This document shows positions 45,709-53,287 of a stretch of DNA of 64,000 bases, piece after piece. The translations under genes were made by a program, and so were the position numbers. Every line of letters begins with the position of its first letter. Position 1 is the stretch's first letter. Location of the stretch: NCBI RefSeq assembly GCF_000142805.1, contig NC_013081.1, forward strand, positions 620,001 through 684,000, in the 5' to 3' direction. Origin of the DNA: Lachancea thermotolerans CBS 6340. Lineage: Eukaryota > Ascomycota > Saccharomycetes > Saccharomycetales > Saccharomycetaceae. Under the pieces are notes generated by a model. It searched no databases, was not told where the DNA came from, and worked only from the letters and a program-made list of their open reading frames with translations.

Positions 45709-48324
45709 CTAGCCGAGAGAAGTGACAGCCTCCGCGCTGCTGTCTGATTTGGATCGTTTGTTCACGATTTCCATCAGTATTTTTATGCTCCTCGTGTCTT
45801 CCAGCTCCACCAGTTTCCTGTGTAGCCGCTTAACCATTGGATACCTCCAACTGATGTGCCTTTGCGATGCCATGATTATGCCCATAGCATCTGTGTACAT
45901 CTGCTGCTGCGTGAAAAAGTCCACCATGAGAGAAGCAAAAGCTGCATCCTTTTTGGTTCTTTCAGCTACTGGTAAATTTTGGAAGGCCAAAGTTTTTCTG
46001 TAGGATCCACGGCTCTCCCAGGCTTTCGTTGCCAGAGCTTGATCTTGAAATCTTATGGCAGCCTTCATGGTCAGCTCGTAGATGCTCGAGTTCCTTATAA
46101 TCTTGTGCTTCATTGAAGACAAGAATGCTAAGCTCGACTCTTCGTTGAAAGAGGTTTGAGAAGAGGGCTGCTTTTTGATTTCACTGTGTGTCAGATGAGT
46201 GCTGCTACCGGGGCGTGCGGTCAACAGCTGCTGCTTTGTGTTCATATAAAGTGACGAGATGTGTTGTTCGAACGTCTGCTGTTCATATGAAAACTCCGAC
46301 ATTCGCAACAAAAACTCCTTCTTTTCGCCTAGTTTCAAAGGAATGGTCAGGTATGTCATGATGGACTTGGGGTTGAGTGCATTATGGTTGACAATTTGTG
46401 TCTTCCATAGTGCAATTTGATGCAGGACTTGGAACGAAAAGTCTTCGATAGATTCGGCAGAAGCTGCCAAATCCTTCAAAACTTTAGATGAGCCCAAAGG
46501 CGAGATTCTCAAGTCGCAGAGGCCCCCAAATTCTAGGTTAAATTGCCACACAGCACGGGACTCTAGAAGGATTTGGGAAGGTTCGCTAATATCAGCCAGA
46601 GGCAACATGGGCAACTTTGCCCGCGGTCCCGCCTCATCGTTCTGAAATTTGTATAGGTAGTCAACGTTATTGATCAAATTCCTTCTCGTAACGGCACCTT
46701 GCTCAAAACCCAACAGCAGCGGGAGCTTGCCAGGCGAATAGTTGGCGTAGGCTAGCATCAAATAGTTAAAGAGAAATGGATTCAATGTACTAGCCCAAAC
46801 TTTTTTATAATCAACACTACTATGGTCCCCCTGCCTCATCCTCCAACTTTCGAAGTTTGATTTGAATCTCGTGGTGATGTACTTGAAGTACAGTGCTCTG
46901 GCCAAGCCTGCGTCGCCATCATACGCACACAAGGACATCATTGCAAGTATAGTATCTTCAAAATTGCCGCTCCTCAGATTCACAAGATCTTCGTTCTGGT
47001 GTAAGTACTTCCAGGCCAATAAACGTAGAGACTCGGCTTTTCCCTCACTGGCAACAGGATCGCCACTCACGGTTGCCAAAGTCTTGACCAGTGCATTGAG
47101 GGTCTCTGGGGTGGGGTCAACCTTCAAGTCAATCATCTCATTAAACAAGTCAATGGCCTTCGCGTAGTTTTTCTCTTTATTACAGAGGGACAGCATGCAA
47201 GTGTATGTCTTGGCGTCAGGTTTGTGATCTGCAGACAAAAATTTCATTGTGGCGAAGATGTCCCACGCCTTGTCGTGGAGGCCTAGCTTGGTATAAAACT
47301 GGGCAATTACAGTGTAGTTTTCCTTGTTGGGGAGGATGTGGTAGTCGCGGTTGAACTTCGTTAGGAAACGATTCATTTTAGAAACGTCCAAGAGCTTCGA
47401 AGCGAATTTGATGCAACAGTTCAAAATAAACTGGTTCATTTCAACCTTTGGCATGATGCCCTCTTGAGCCTCAATGGCAACATTTTTGCCAGCTATTACC
47501 TTCTGCGCTTCATCGTACCGATCAAGAAGTGATTCCATTACGGTATAGACCTCGTTGTTGTATTTCGAGCTTGGATCCTGGGATGGCTTGAGGTTGGAAA
47601 GGTTGTAGAACAGAAATTCATACATGCTCGTGTTAAATTTTGTAAGGTCGTGGTTGATGTTGGACAGCAACATCGCGTCGGCCTTTCGTATGCTCCCTAA
47701 AGAAAGATTTTTGGCCTTCGAAAGGATGTAATTTTTTAAAGCACGCTGGCTGACGCCATCCAGTTTCTCTGGACTTTGGTCGAGTTTGGAAATAATAGCA
47801 TTCCAGTCACTATTCCGGTGATTTATAAGTGACCTTAGAACTAGTTCGTCATCATTAATCCGTTTCAATATTGCCTCAGGCAACAGTTTTTTGACTTGGT
47901 GTGAAACACTCAAGATTATCGATGAGAGGTCTTCTCCTTGTAGTAGTGACCGCCGCTGATACCTGTCGTGGTGGTTATGAGTGCCCAGGATGACGCTCGC
48001 AGCATCAGCTGTGTCTTCTTCTTTTGACTTATTGCCGAGCTCCTTCTGTGCGGCCTCTTTCTTCACCAAGTCATCGGCTACGCGAATCTGCGTTGCTAGA
48101 TTCTTGGTGAACTCGCGCAATTGTCGAAGTTTGAACTCAAGTTCTTTAGGGTCTCTCAAGTCCAAAGCCTTGTCTAGCTCTAATTCCTCGACCGACACGT
48201 TTTTGCGGATGCCTCCGACATCTCTTCTCCGGCGTCTAGCCTTACTGCTAGCTGGTATAACCACAAATCGCTTAAATAAAGCACCACTTTGCGGTTTAGC
48301 TCCCGCTAATCTTCTACCAAGCAT
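45709..48324 (-). CDS. CCM1: Ccm1 (Dmr1), mitochondrial PPR protein
   Basis: 871 residues (S. cerevisiae 864). The N-terminus MLGRRLAGAKPQSGALFKR is a typical basic mitochondrial targeting sequence. Helical pentatricopeptide repeats are visible around 330-430: YTVIAQFYTKLGLHDKAWDI, then DAKTYTCMLSLCNKEKNYAK and a further unit ending in LKVDPTPETLNALVKTL. Ccm1 is needed to remove group I introns of COB and COX1 and for stability of 15S rRNA. It lies between GPC1 and CGR1, carries a Puf3-type site in its 3' flank, and is divergent from CGR1. Confidence 0.93.
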   Translation of the reverse strand: MLGRRLAGAKPQSGALFKRFVVIPASSKARRRRRDVGGIRKNVSVEELELDKALDLRDPKELEFKLRQLREFTKNLATQIRVADDLVKKEAAQKELGNKSKEEDTADAASVILGTHNHHDRYQRRSLLQGEDLSSIILSVSHQVKKLLPEAILKRINDDELVLRSLINHRNSDWNAIISKLDQSPEKLDGVSQRALKNYILSKAKNLSLGSIRKADAMLLSNINHDLTKFNTSMYEFLFYNLSNLKPSQDPSSKYNNEVYTVMESLLDRYDEAQKVIAGKNVAIEAQEGIMPKVEMNQFILNCCIKFASKLLDVSKMNRFLTKFNRDYHILPNKENYTVIAQFYTKLGLHDKAWDIFATMKFLSADHKPDAKTYTCMLSLCNKEKNYAKAIDLFNEMIDLKVDPTPETLNALVKTLATVSGDPVASEGKAESLRLLAWKYLHQNEDLVNLRSGNFEDTILAMMSLCAYDGDAGLARALYFKYITTRFKSNFESWRMRQGDHSSVDYKKVWASTLNPFLFNYLMLAYANYSPGKLPLLLGFEQGAVTRRNLINNVDYLYKFQNDEAGPRAKLPMLPLADISEPSQILLESRAVWQFNLEFGGLCDLRISPLGSSKVLKDLAASAESIEDFSFQVLHQIALWKTQIVNHNALNPKSIMTYLTIPLKLGEKKEFLLRMSEFSYEQQTFEQHISSLYMNTKQQLLTARPGSSTHLTHSEIKKQPSSQTSFNEESSLAFLSSMKHKIIRNSSIYELTMKAAIRFQDQALATKAWESRGSYRKTLAFQNLPVAERTKKDAAFASLMVDFFTQQQMYTDAMGIIMASQRHISWRYPMVKRLHRKLVELEDTRSIKILMEIVNKRSKSDSSAEAVTSLG

Positions 48325-48501
48325 TTCTGGTGCGCATAAAATCAGTGAAGTAATATGGGGTAACGCTCTATAAACTTTTTGAGCCGGCGAAGATCGTTCA
48401 GATCTTTAGGTTGTATACTCAAAGGCATCGCTGTGAATTCGAATTTTTTACCAAAAGAAATTGTCCTCTATAGAGAACATGAAAAAATATTGTAAACTGA
48501 T

Positions 48502-48520
48502 GCGATGAGCTTGATGAGCT
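48502..48520 (+). promoter_or_regulatory. Tandem PAC elements before CGR1
   Basis: GCGATGAGCT (48502-48511) is followed directly by a second GATGAGCT (48513-48520), 67-85 bases before the CGR1 start. AT-rich RRPE-like runs lie at 48441-48451 and 48480-48490. This is the same element type as between LCP5 and NSA2 and fits the ribosome-biogenesis regulon. Confidence 0.8.
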
Positions 48521-48586
48521 CAACTTGAACAATTTATCAGCCCTAGTACACTTCTCAAATACACCAGTCGTAGTTTGTATCAAAGA

Positions 48587-48985
48587 ATGTCTAAGAACGA
48601 AAAAACCGAGGCTGCAGATTCTGCTCAAACTCAAACCGCTGAGGAAAAGGTGCCAGTTAAAGGTGCCAATGTGAGTGGAAGAGCATGGAAAGTCGACAAG
48701 GGCCAATTCAGAGTCAGTAGCAGAGCAATTAAAAACAAAAAGCTGACGTCCTGGGAGCTGAAGAGGCAGAAAGCGCTGGAGGATAAACAGTTCAAGCAGA
48801 AACTAAAGGAGCTTCGGGAAGAGAAGGACCAGATTCGCAAGGCGAAGATACAAGCACTGAAGGAGAGGAGAGAAAAGAGTGAAGAGAAGGAGCGCTACGA
48901 AAGACTAGCGACCAAGATGCACGCTAAGAAGGTTGACAGGCTGAGAAGAAGAGAAAAGAGAAACAAAGCGCTGAAAGAGCGCTAG
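48587..48985 (+). CDS. CGR1: Cgr1, nucleolar rRNA-processing factor
   Basis: 132 residues from the first in-frame ATG at 48587 (S. cerevisiae 120). The variable start is followed by VSGRAWKVDKGQFRVSSRAI, the family motif NKKLTSWELKRQKALEDKQF, and a continuous highly charged coiled coil. The end, MHAKKVDRLRRREKRNKALK then ER, is nearly identical to S. cerevisiae. Cgr1 acts in the nucleolus on pre-60S particles. Codon usage is normal for the window. Promoter PAC elements support regulated expression. Confidence 0.96.
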   Translation: MSKNEKTEAADSAQTQTAEEKVPVKGANVSGRAWKVDKGQFRVSSRAIKNKKLTSWELKRQKALEDKQFKQKLKELREEKDQIRKAKIQALKERREKSEEKERYERLATKMHAKKVDRLRRREKRNKALKER

Positions 48986-49163
48986 TGTCAAGCACTGCAT
49001 CAAACGCGAAACTCCTGGCGCGAACCGTGGGGTAGCTGGCAAGCTTTATTTCTCCTGATAAATAGACTGATGTAGCTGGACTAAATACACAAAGTGTCGG
49101 AAACAACCCCGAAAACGCTGGCACCTCTGCCTCGTTCACCTCCCTTTGCAGGTTCACAAAAAT

Positions 49164-49169
49164 AAAAAA
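49164..49169 (-). terminator. RNA polymerase III terminator of tRNA-Phe
   Basis: Six T residues on the minus strand begin ten bases beyond the tRNA 3' end, the usual Pol III stop signal. Confidence 0.85.
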
Positions 49170-49178
49170 TTAATTTAA

Positions 49179-49271
49179 TGCGAATTCTGTGGATCGAACA
49201 CAGGACCTCCAGATTCCAAATTGACCGAAGTTGACTTCAGTCTGGCGCTCTCCCATCTGAGCTAAATCCGC
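49179..49271 (-). tRNA. tF(GAA): tRNA-Phe (GAA) with a 20-nt intron
   Basis: On the minus strand the mature parts match the yeast tRNA-Phe pattern: GCGGATTTAGCTCAGATGGG at the 5' end (box A), anticodon GAA at 49238-49236, and box B GTTCGATCC. The acceptor pairing GCGGATT/AATTCGC includes one G-T pair. The intron (49215-49234) follows the base after the anticodon, the normal position. It contains CTTC, which can pair with the anticodon-loop GAAG. The mature length without CCA is 73. The gene stands alone between CGR1 and the myo-inositol oxygenase gene. Confidence 0.97.
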
Positions 49272-49666
49272 TTGTTGTTGATAAGAGAGGATTAGCACTT
49301 TTTAATATACATACGCATAAGAAGCGTGAACACTTTTGAAATAAGGAATGTCATTGTTCATATGCGATCGCATCTCTTCGAACTCTTGTACGTTAATTAC
49401 TTAATACGCCTGCTGAAGGTCTACTTGCTGCTCCTCTTCCACCTGCTGCACCCTTGTAAATATTTACGAAGCCGATCTCTTGAAAGAGGCACAGCCCAAA
49501 GATTTTGCGCTTTTTAGATCTTCCAAAGCTAGCCTTTTTGAACCCCGTTCTATTGAGGGCCTCCTTGCATAGTTCCACTGGGCCGAAACGAATGGTAATT
49601 TCCCTTCTTGGTGTGCTGTACTGGAACCATAACTGTGGGAGTTAGTTTCCGTCCATTACCAAAGCT
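49272..49666. other. Spacer between tRNA-Phe and MIOX
   Basis: 395 bases containing the 5' flank of the tRNA gene and the promoter of the myo-inositol oxygenase gene. No further gene, repeat or clear factor site seen. Confidence 0.5.
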
Positions 49667-50659
49667 ATGAAGGCACCTGTTAACAGTAAGGTTATTCGCA
49701 CAAATGAAGGACATCTCCTGGAACTCATGGATGAAGATGTTCAGTCTGTCAACGCTTTTAAGACCAGGCTGAAATTTTCGCGGGAAAAACGGGACCGTAG
49801 CGATGACATTGATGAAGTCACTGCATCTAAACATCAAAAGCCTAACCAGACACAGAGCTCTGGTGATGTACTCACAGTTAGCGAGGATGATTTCAGGCAA
49901 TATCATCAAGCCAAAAGCCGCGTACGGGATTTTTACAGAGATCAGCATGAAAAACAGACAATGGCCTACAACCTACAAGCTAGGGTCAACTTCAAGACTA
50001 AGACTCGGGCTCGCATGACAATCTGGGAAGCCCTATGCAAGTTAAGCATGTTGATTGACGACTCAGATCCTGACACTGAGCTATCTCAGATCGACCACGC
50101 ATTACAAACAGCAGAAGCCATACGTTCGGACGGAAAACCACGGTGGATGCAGTTAGTAGGCCTCATCCATGACCTGGGCAAGATCCTGTATTTTTTTGAC
50201 AGCGAAGGCCAGTGGGACGTAGTGGGGGACACGTTCCCAATGGGCTGCTATTTTGCGGACGAGATAATTTTCCGCGAGTTCTTCGATGGAAATCCGGACA
50301 CTAAGCATCCTATATACTCTACCAAGTTGGGCATTTACGAGAAGAATTGCGGCTTGAGTTCTGTGATGATATCGTGGGGGCATGACGAGTACATGTACTA
50401 TATTGCAAAGTCTCAATCTACCCTTAACGAAAAGGCCCTGGCTATGATACGATATCATTCATTCTACCCATGGCATCGCGAAGGAGCTTACCGTTACTTG
50501 ATGAGCGATGAAGATTACGAAATGCTCAGGGAAGTTCAAGAGTTCAACAAGTATGACTTATACTCTAAGAGTTTAAAGAAGTACGACATTGAAGAGCTCA
50601 AACCCTACTACCTTGAACTCATTGATGAGTTTTTTCCGACCAAACATGTAGAATTCTGA
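49667..50659 (+). CDS. MIOX: Myo-inositol oxygenase
   Basis: 330 residues, close to animal and fungal myo-inositol oxygenases. All six di-iron ligands of the family are in place: H144 (DHALQTAE), H168 and D169 (LIHDLGK), H239 (SWGHDEYMY), H264 (YHSFYPWH), D297 (FNKYDLY). The lysine after the HD pair (K172) and GDTFPMGC are conserved too. The enzyme opens myo-inositol with oxygen to give D-glucuronate. S. cerevisiae has no such gene as far as I know, so it is either ancestral and lost there, or gained. Base composition is like its neighbours, with no visible sign of recent transfer. The first 65 residues are lineage-specific and charged. Confidence 0.96.
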   Translation: MKAPVNSKVIRTNEGHLLELMDEDVQSVNAFKTRLKFSREKRDRSDDIDEVTASKHQKPNQTQSSGDVLTVSEDDFRQYHQAKSRVRDFYRDQHEKQTMAYNLQARVNFKTKTRARMTIWEALCKLSMLIDDSDPDTELSQIDHALQTAEAIRSDGKPRWMQLVGLIHDLGKILYFFDSEGQWDVVGDTFPMGCYFADEIIFREFFDGNPDTKHPIYSTKLGIYEKNCGLSSVMISWGHDEYMYYIAKSQSTLNEKALAMIRYHSFYPWHREGAYRYLMSDEDYEMLREVQEFNKYDLYSKSLKKYDIEELKPYYLELIDEFFPTKHVEF

Positions 50660-50822
50660 AAGACTTAAGCTCTTGCATCAAATTGCCTGACAGTTTATCA
50701 AAAATAACCTTGTTTAATATACAATTAATAATACATAATTAATACCCTTTCCCTGTTTACGCTAAATGACCTCTTGTAGCTCATTCTTTAGCTTAAATGC
50801 TCAAAAATGCAAGTTGCCGCGT

Positions 50823-52571
50823 CTAAGCGGATGGTAGAAGTTGGATTATACCAAAACTTTGCTCAATTCCGTAGGAGCCTGGGTCTTTCCAGTAATCGTT
50901 ATACGTAGACAAAACAGTAACATCTTGATTCATCTCGTTAAGAATATTTTGGACCGCTTTAATTTGGTTTTCGATGCTTGGGTTGTTGCCACCGTTTTGA
51001 ATGCCAGCGGATGGGTATCCTGTTTCTGTGACAACAACATTTTGGGTCCCACAAAGCTCTTGAATCATTTCGAGTTGTCCTTTAACAAAGGTGCCGGCGG
51101 AATCCGCCGAAGAGTTTACATCAAAGTAAGGATGAGAGTTGATGCCAATAAAATCAATATTGGCCTTTGTACATAGATCTGGATTGTTTTGGAAAGTGAC
51201 TGGTGGCTCACTTGTCGTGAACTTACCGCCAAAGCCAGCGTTCTCAAATTTCGATCTCACAGATGAAATCTTGGCCAAAAGATCGCTAACTGAGCAGTAT
51301 CCGTTCAAAATAGCTTCATTTCCGATGGTCAGGATGTCGAAAACGTCCCAGCCGTTGCTCTGACCATAGGAAATAATGTCTTGCACCGCATCATCAATGG
51401 AGTCGACGCCACTTGGAGAGATCCACAGCCCTTGGTTTATAGTCAACCCCAAAGTCTTAGCAGCAGATGTCACTGTTTCGAGAGAGTTGCAGTCAGTTCC
51501 ATAAAGTCTGATCTGAGAAACACCCTTGGACTTAATTAAAGTCAAATCCTTGTAAACTGAATCCGAGTCTTTGCAGCTATTGTCGTTATTGTAAGGTGAG
51601 TACGCCAAGGCAGTTGGAGCGCATGTTAGATCGCCTGAAGAAGTTGCGGAAGCTGTAGACACTGAGACAGAAGTAGTAGATGAAGATGTCGTAGTCAAAG
51701 ATGTTGTCGAAGAAATTGCAGGCGATGATGTGGCAGGCGATGATGCTTCAGGCGATGATGTCGCTGGTGAGGACGCTGGAGGTGATGACGTCGCTAGTGA
51801 AGATGAAAACTGCGAAGAGGAAGTCGACACAGTGGGTTGAGCGGTGCTGGAAGCTAATGTGATTTGTTCCGATGACCCTATTGTTGTTTGTTCGTTACTA
51901 GGCGCTGCAAATGTCGCAGTTGACTCGCTTGTTGCTGAAGAGGAAACTTGCTCAGTACCAGATGTAGAGGTTGTTAGCTCATTGCTTGAGGATACAGCCG
52001 GACCAGAGGAATTTACAACAGAAGCACTATAGGCATTATCTTGAACGCTGGAGGAGACAGCATTACCTGAAGTGGACTGAATCTCGGTGGACACGGCAGC
52101 AGAAGCGGACCAAGTGGAGGGTTGTTGCTGGCTGTTCGCGTTTTCCAAGTTAGATGCTGCTTCGGATGTTTGAATGGCAGAAACAGTCAAAGTTCCACGA
52201 GGAGTACCAGTTTTGATAGTAGTAGCGCATCCGGAGGAAGGCTGTGAGGCAACGTCCACTTGGCGATTCACCGAGGCGCTTATGATGATTGTAGTTAGAG
52301 GGCTCCCAGTTGGAGTGGAGCCATCCGCGCGTGGAAGAGTTGAAGTGAAAGTTTGGTCACCGCTGATAATAAATTCAACAGTTGGCGCGACTTCAATTTC
52401 AGTAGTCGTGGAGTAAAAGTCTGTTACAGTGTTGGTGGTGCTTGCGGTATGCATTCTGGTGACAATCTGCCTCTTTGGTAGTTGCTTCAGCACAGGCAAA
52501 GCGACTGACATGTGCTTGGTCAGTAGGACGCAGCATAATATGAAAAGCGATCCAAGTCTAGTAGATATCAT
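50823..52571 (-). CDS. SCW11: Scw11-like cell-wall glucanase, GH17
   Basis: 582 residues (S. cerevisiae 542). A signal peptide covers about 1-24 and a Kex2-type KR follows in LKQLPKRQIV. The centre, to about 310, is Ser/Thr-rich and would be heavily O-mannosylated. The C-terminal GH17 domain starts at LAYSPYNNDNSCKDSDSV. It has the acid/base Glu in DILTIGNEAI and the nucleophile Glu in VVVTETGYPSAG. The family remodels wall beta-1,3-glucan and Scw11 is a daughter-specific Ace2 target for cell separation. Upstream Ace2-type sites and a TATA box agree. Next to CGR1 and CWH41, as YGL028C. Confidence 0.94.
   Translation of the reverse strand: MISTRLGSLFILCCVLLTKHMSVALPVLKQLPKRQIVTRMHTASTTNTVTDFYSTTTEIEVAPTVEFIISGDQTFTSTLPRADGSTPTGSPLTTIIISASVNRQVDVASQPSSGCATTIKTGTPRGTLTVSAIQTSEAASNLENANSQQQPSTWSASAAVSTEIQSTSGNAVSSSVQDNAYSASVVNSSGPAVSSSNELTTSTSGTEQVSSSATSESTATFAAPSNEQTTIGSSEQITLASSTAQPTVSTSSSQFSSSLATSSPPASSPATSSPEASSPATSSPAISSTTSLTTTSSSTTSVSVSTASATSSGDLTCAPTALAYSPYNNDNSCKDSDSVYKDLTLIKSKGVSQIRLYGTDCNSLETVTSAAKTLGLTINQGLWISPSGVDSIDDAVQDIISYGQSNGWDVFDILTIGNEAILNGYCSVSDLLAKISSVRSKFENAGFGGKFTTSEPPVTFQNNPDLCTKANIDFIGINSHPYFDVNSSADSAGTFVKGQLEMIQELCGTQNVVVTETGYPSAGIQNGGNNPSIENQIKAVQNILNEMNQDVTVLSTYNDYWKDPGSYGIEQSFGIIQLLPSA
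51721..51795 (-). repeat. 15-bp coding minisatellite in SCW11
   Basis: Five consecutive 15-base units (consensus GGCGATGATGTCGCT on the plus strand) encode repeats of the type S-P-A-T-S in the Ser/Thr-rich stalk. The third base differs between units as expected under coding constraint. The repeat number sets stalk length and could vary between strains. Confidence 0.85.
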
Positions 52572-52714
52572 GGTAGAATCTGTGTTTGTGAAGGAATGGG
52601 GTACGATCTACTATTGGATCCGCAAAGAGTGAATGAGGCAAAGGCTATCAAGCGTGTTGAGGTGCTTCTAGTAGAAAAGCGTACCATGCTAATTCTTGGG
52701 GTTCATGTAGAGCT

Positions 52715-52722
52715 CTTTTATA
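52715..52722 (-). promoter_or_regulatory. TATA box of SCW11
   Basis: TATAAAAG on the minus strand, a full consensus match, lies about 145 bases before the SCW11 start codon. TATA-containing promoters are usual for tightly regulated genes. Confidence 0.75.
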
Positions 52723-52741
52723 TTCCTCGCCTCACCAGGTA

Positions 52742-53164
52742 GCTGGTCCCGCCTTTGTCGCAAGCCAAGCTACATGCTAGGCGCGGGTTGACACGCTGGA
52801 AGCCAAACAATGCACTTCGAGAACTCACCCTAACTTAGCCTTTTCTACAGCTTTACACCGTAGCCACCAAACGGGCAAACAAGATTCAAGGATTCACGGT
52901 TGCGAGAGGTTGGTTTTTGTTTACAATTAATTCGCTTGGCATAATTTCGCTGGTCTTCTTATTGTTTATATTTTCAAATATTAATGTGATTATTTAATCA
53001 AACTGAAAACGGCTGGTTCAGCAAGCAAGCTTACAAAAAAGTTACATAGCGGCTGTTTATTTTCTTATGACTGTCGCTCGTGTCAATGGTCTTGCATATC
53101 GCGGCCGCCTTCGTCAGGTCCTCCAGTTCTCATGTCATTTCATGAGCTGGATAACATAACCAGC
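52742..53164. promoter_or_regulatory. Three Ace2/Swi5-type sites before SCW11
   Basis: GCTGGT at 52742-52747 and 53012-53017 and ACCAGC at 53159-53164 lie 171-593 bases upstream of SCW11. The nearest is 20 bases beyond the TATA box. Ace2 drives SCW11 in S. cerevisiae daughter cells, and the same hexamer pair occurs before DSE1 here. Confidence 0.68.
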
Positions 53165-53287
53165 TGTGTAAAACCAAGGACTGGCTTGTGAAGAAAACTT
53201 GAGGCATGTGCTGGCACAGCAGAATAATTATGGGAAAGCAGGTGTTTATGTAAGTAGTTGTACAGGTGTACAGTAGTCGTAGTGACT

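Larger units (their letters stand above)
52572..53287. other. SCW11 promoter region / CWH41 3' flank
   Basis: 716 bases. It holds the SCW11 TATA box (52715-52722), three Ace2-type sites (52742-53164) and an AT-rich zone around 52920-53000. A NotI-like GCGGCCGC lies at about 53100. No gene seen. Confidence 0.55.
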
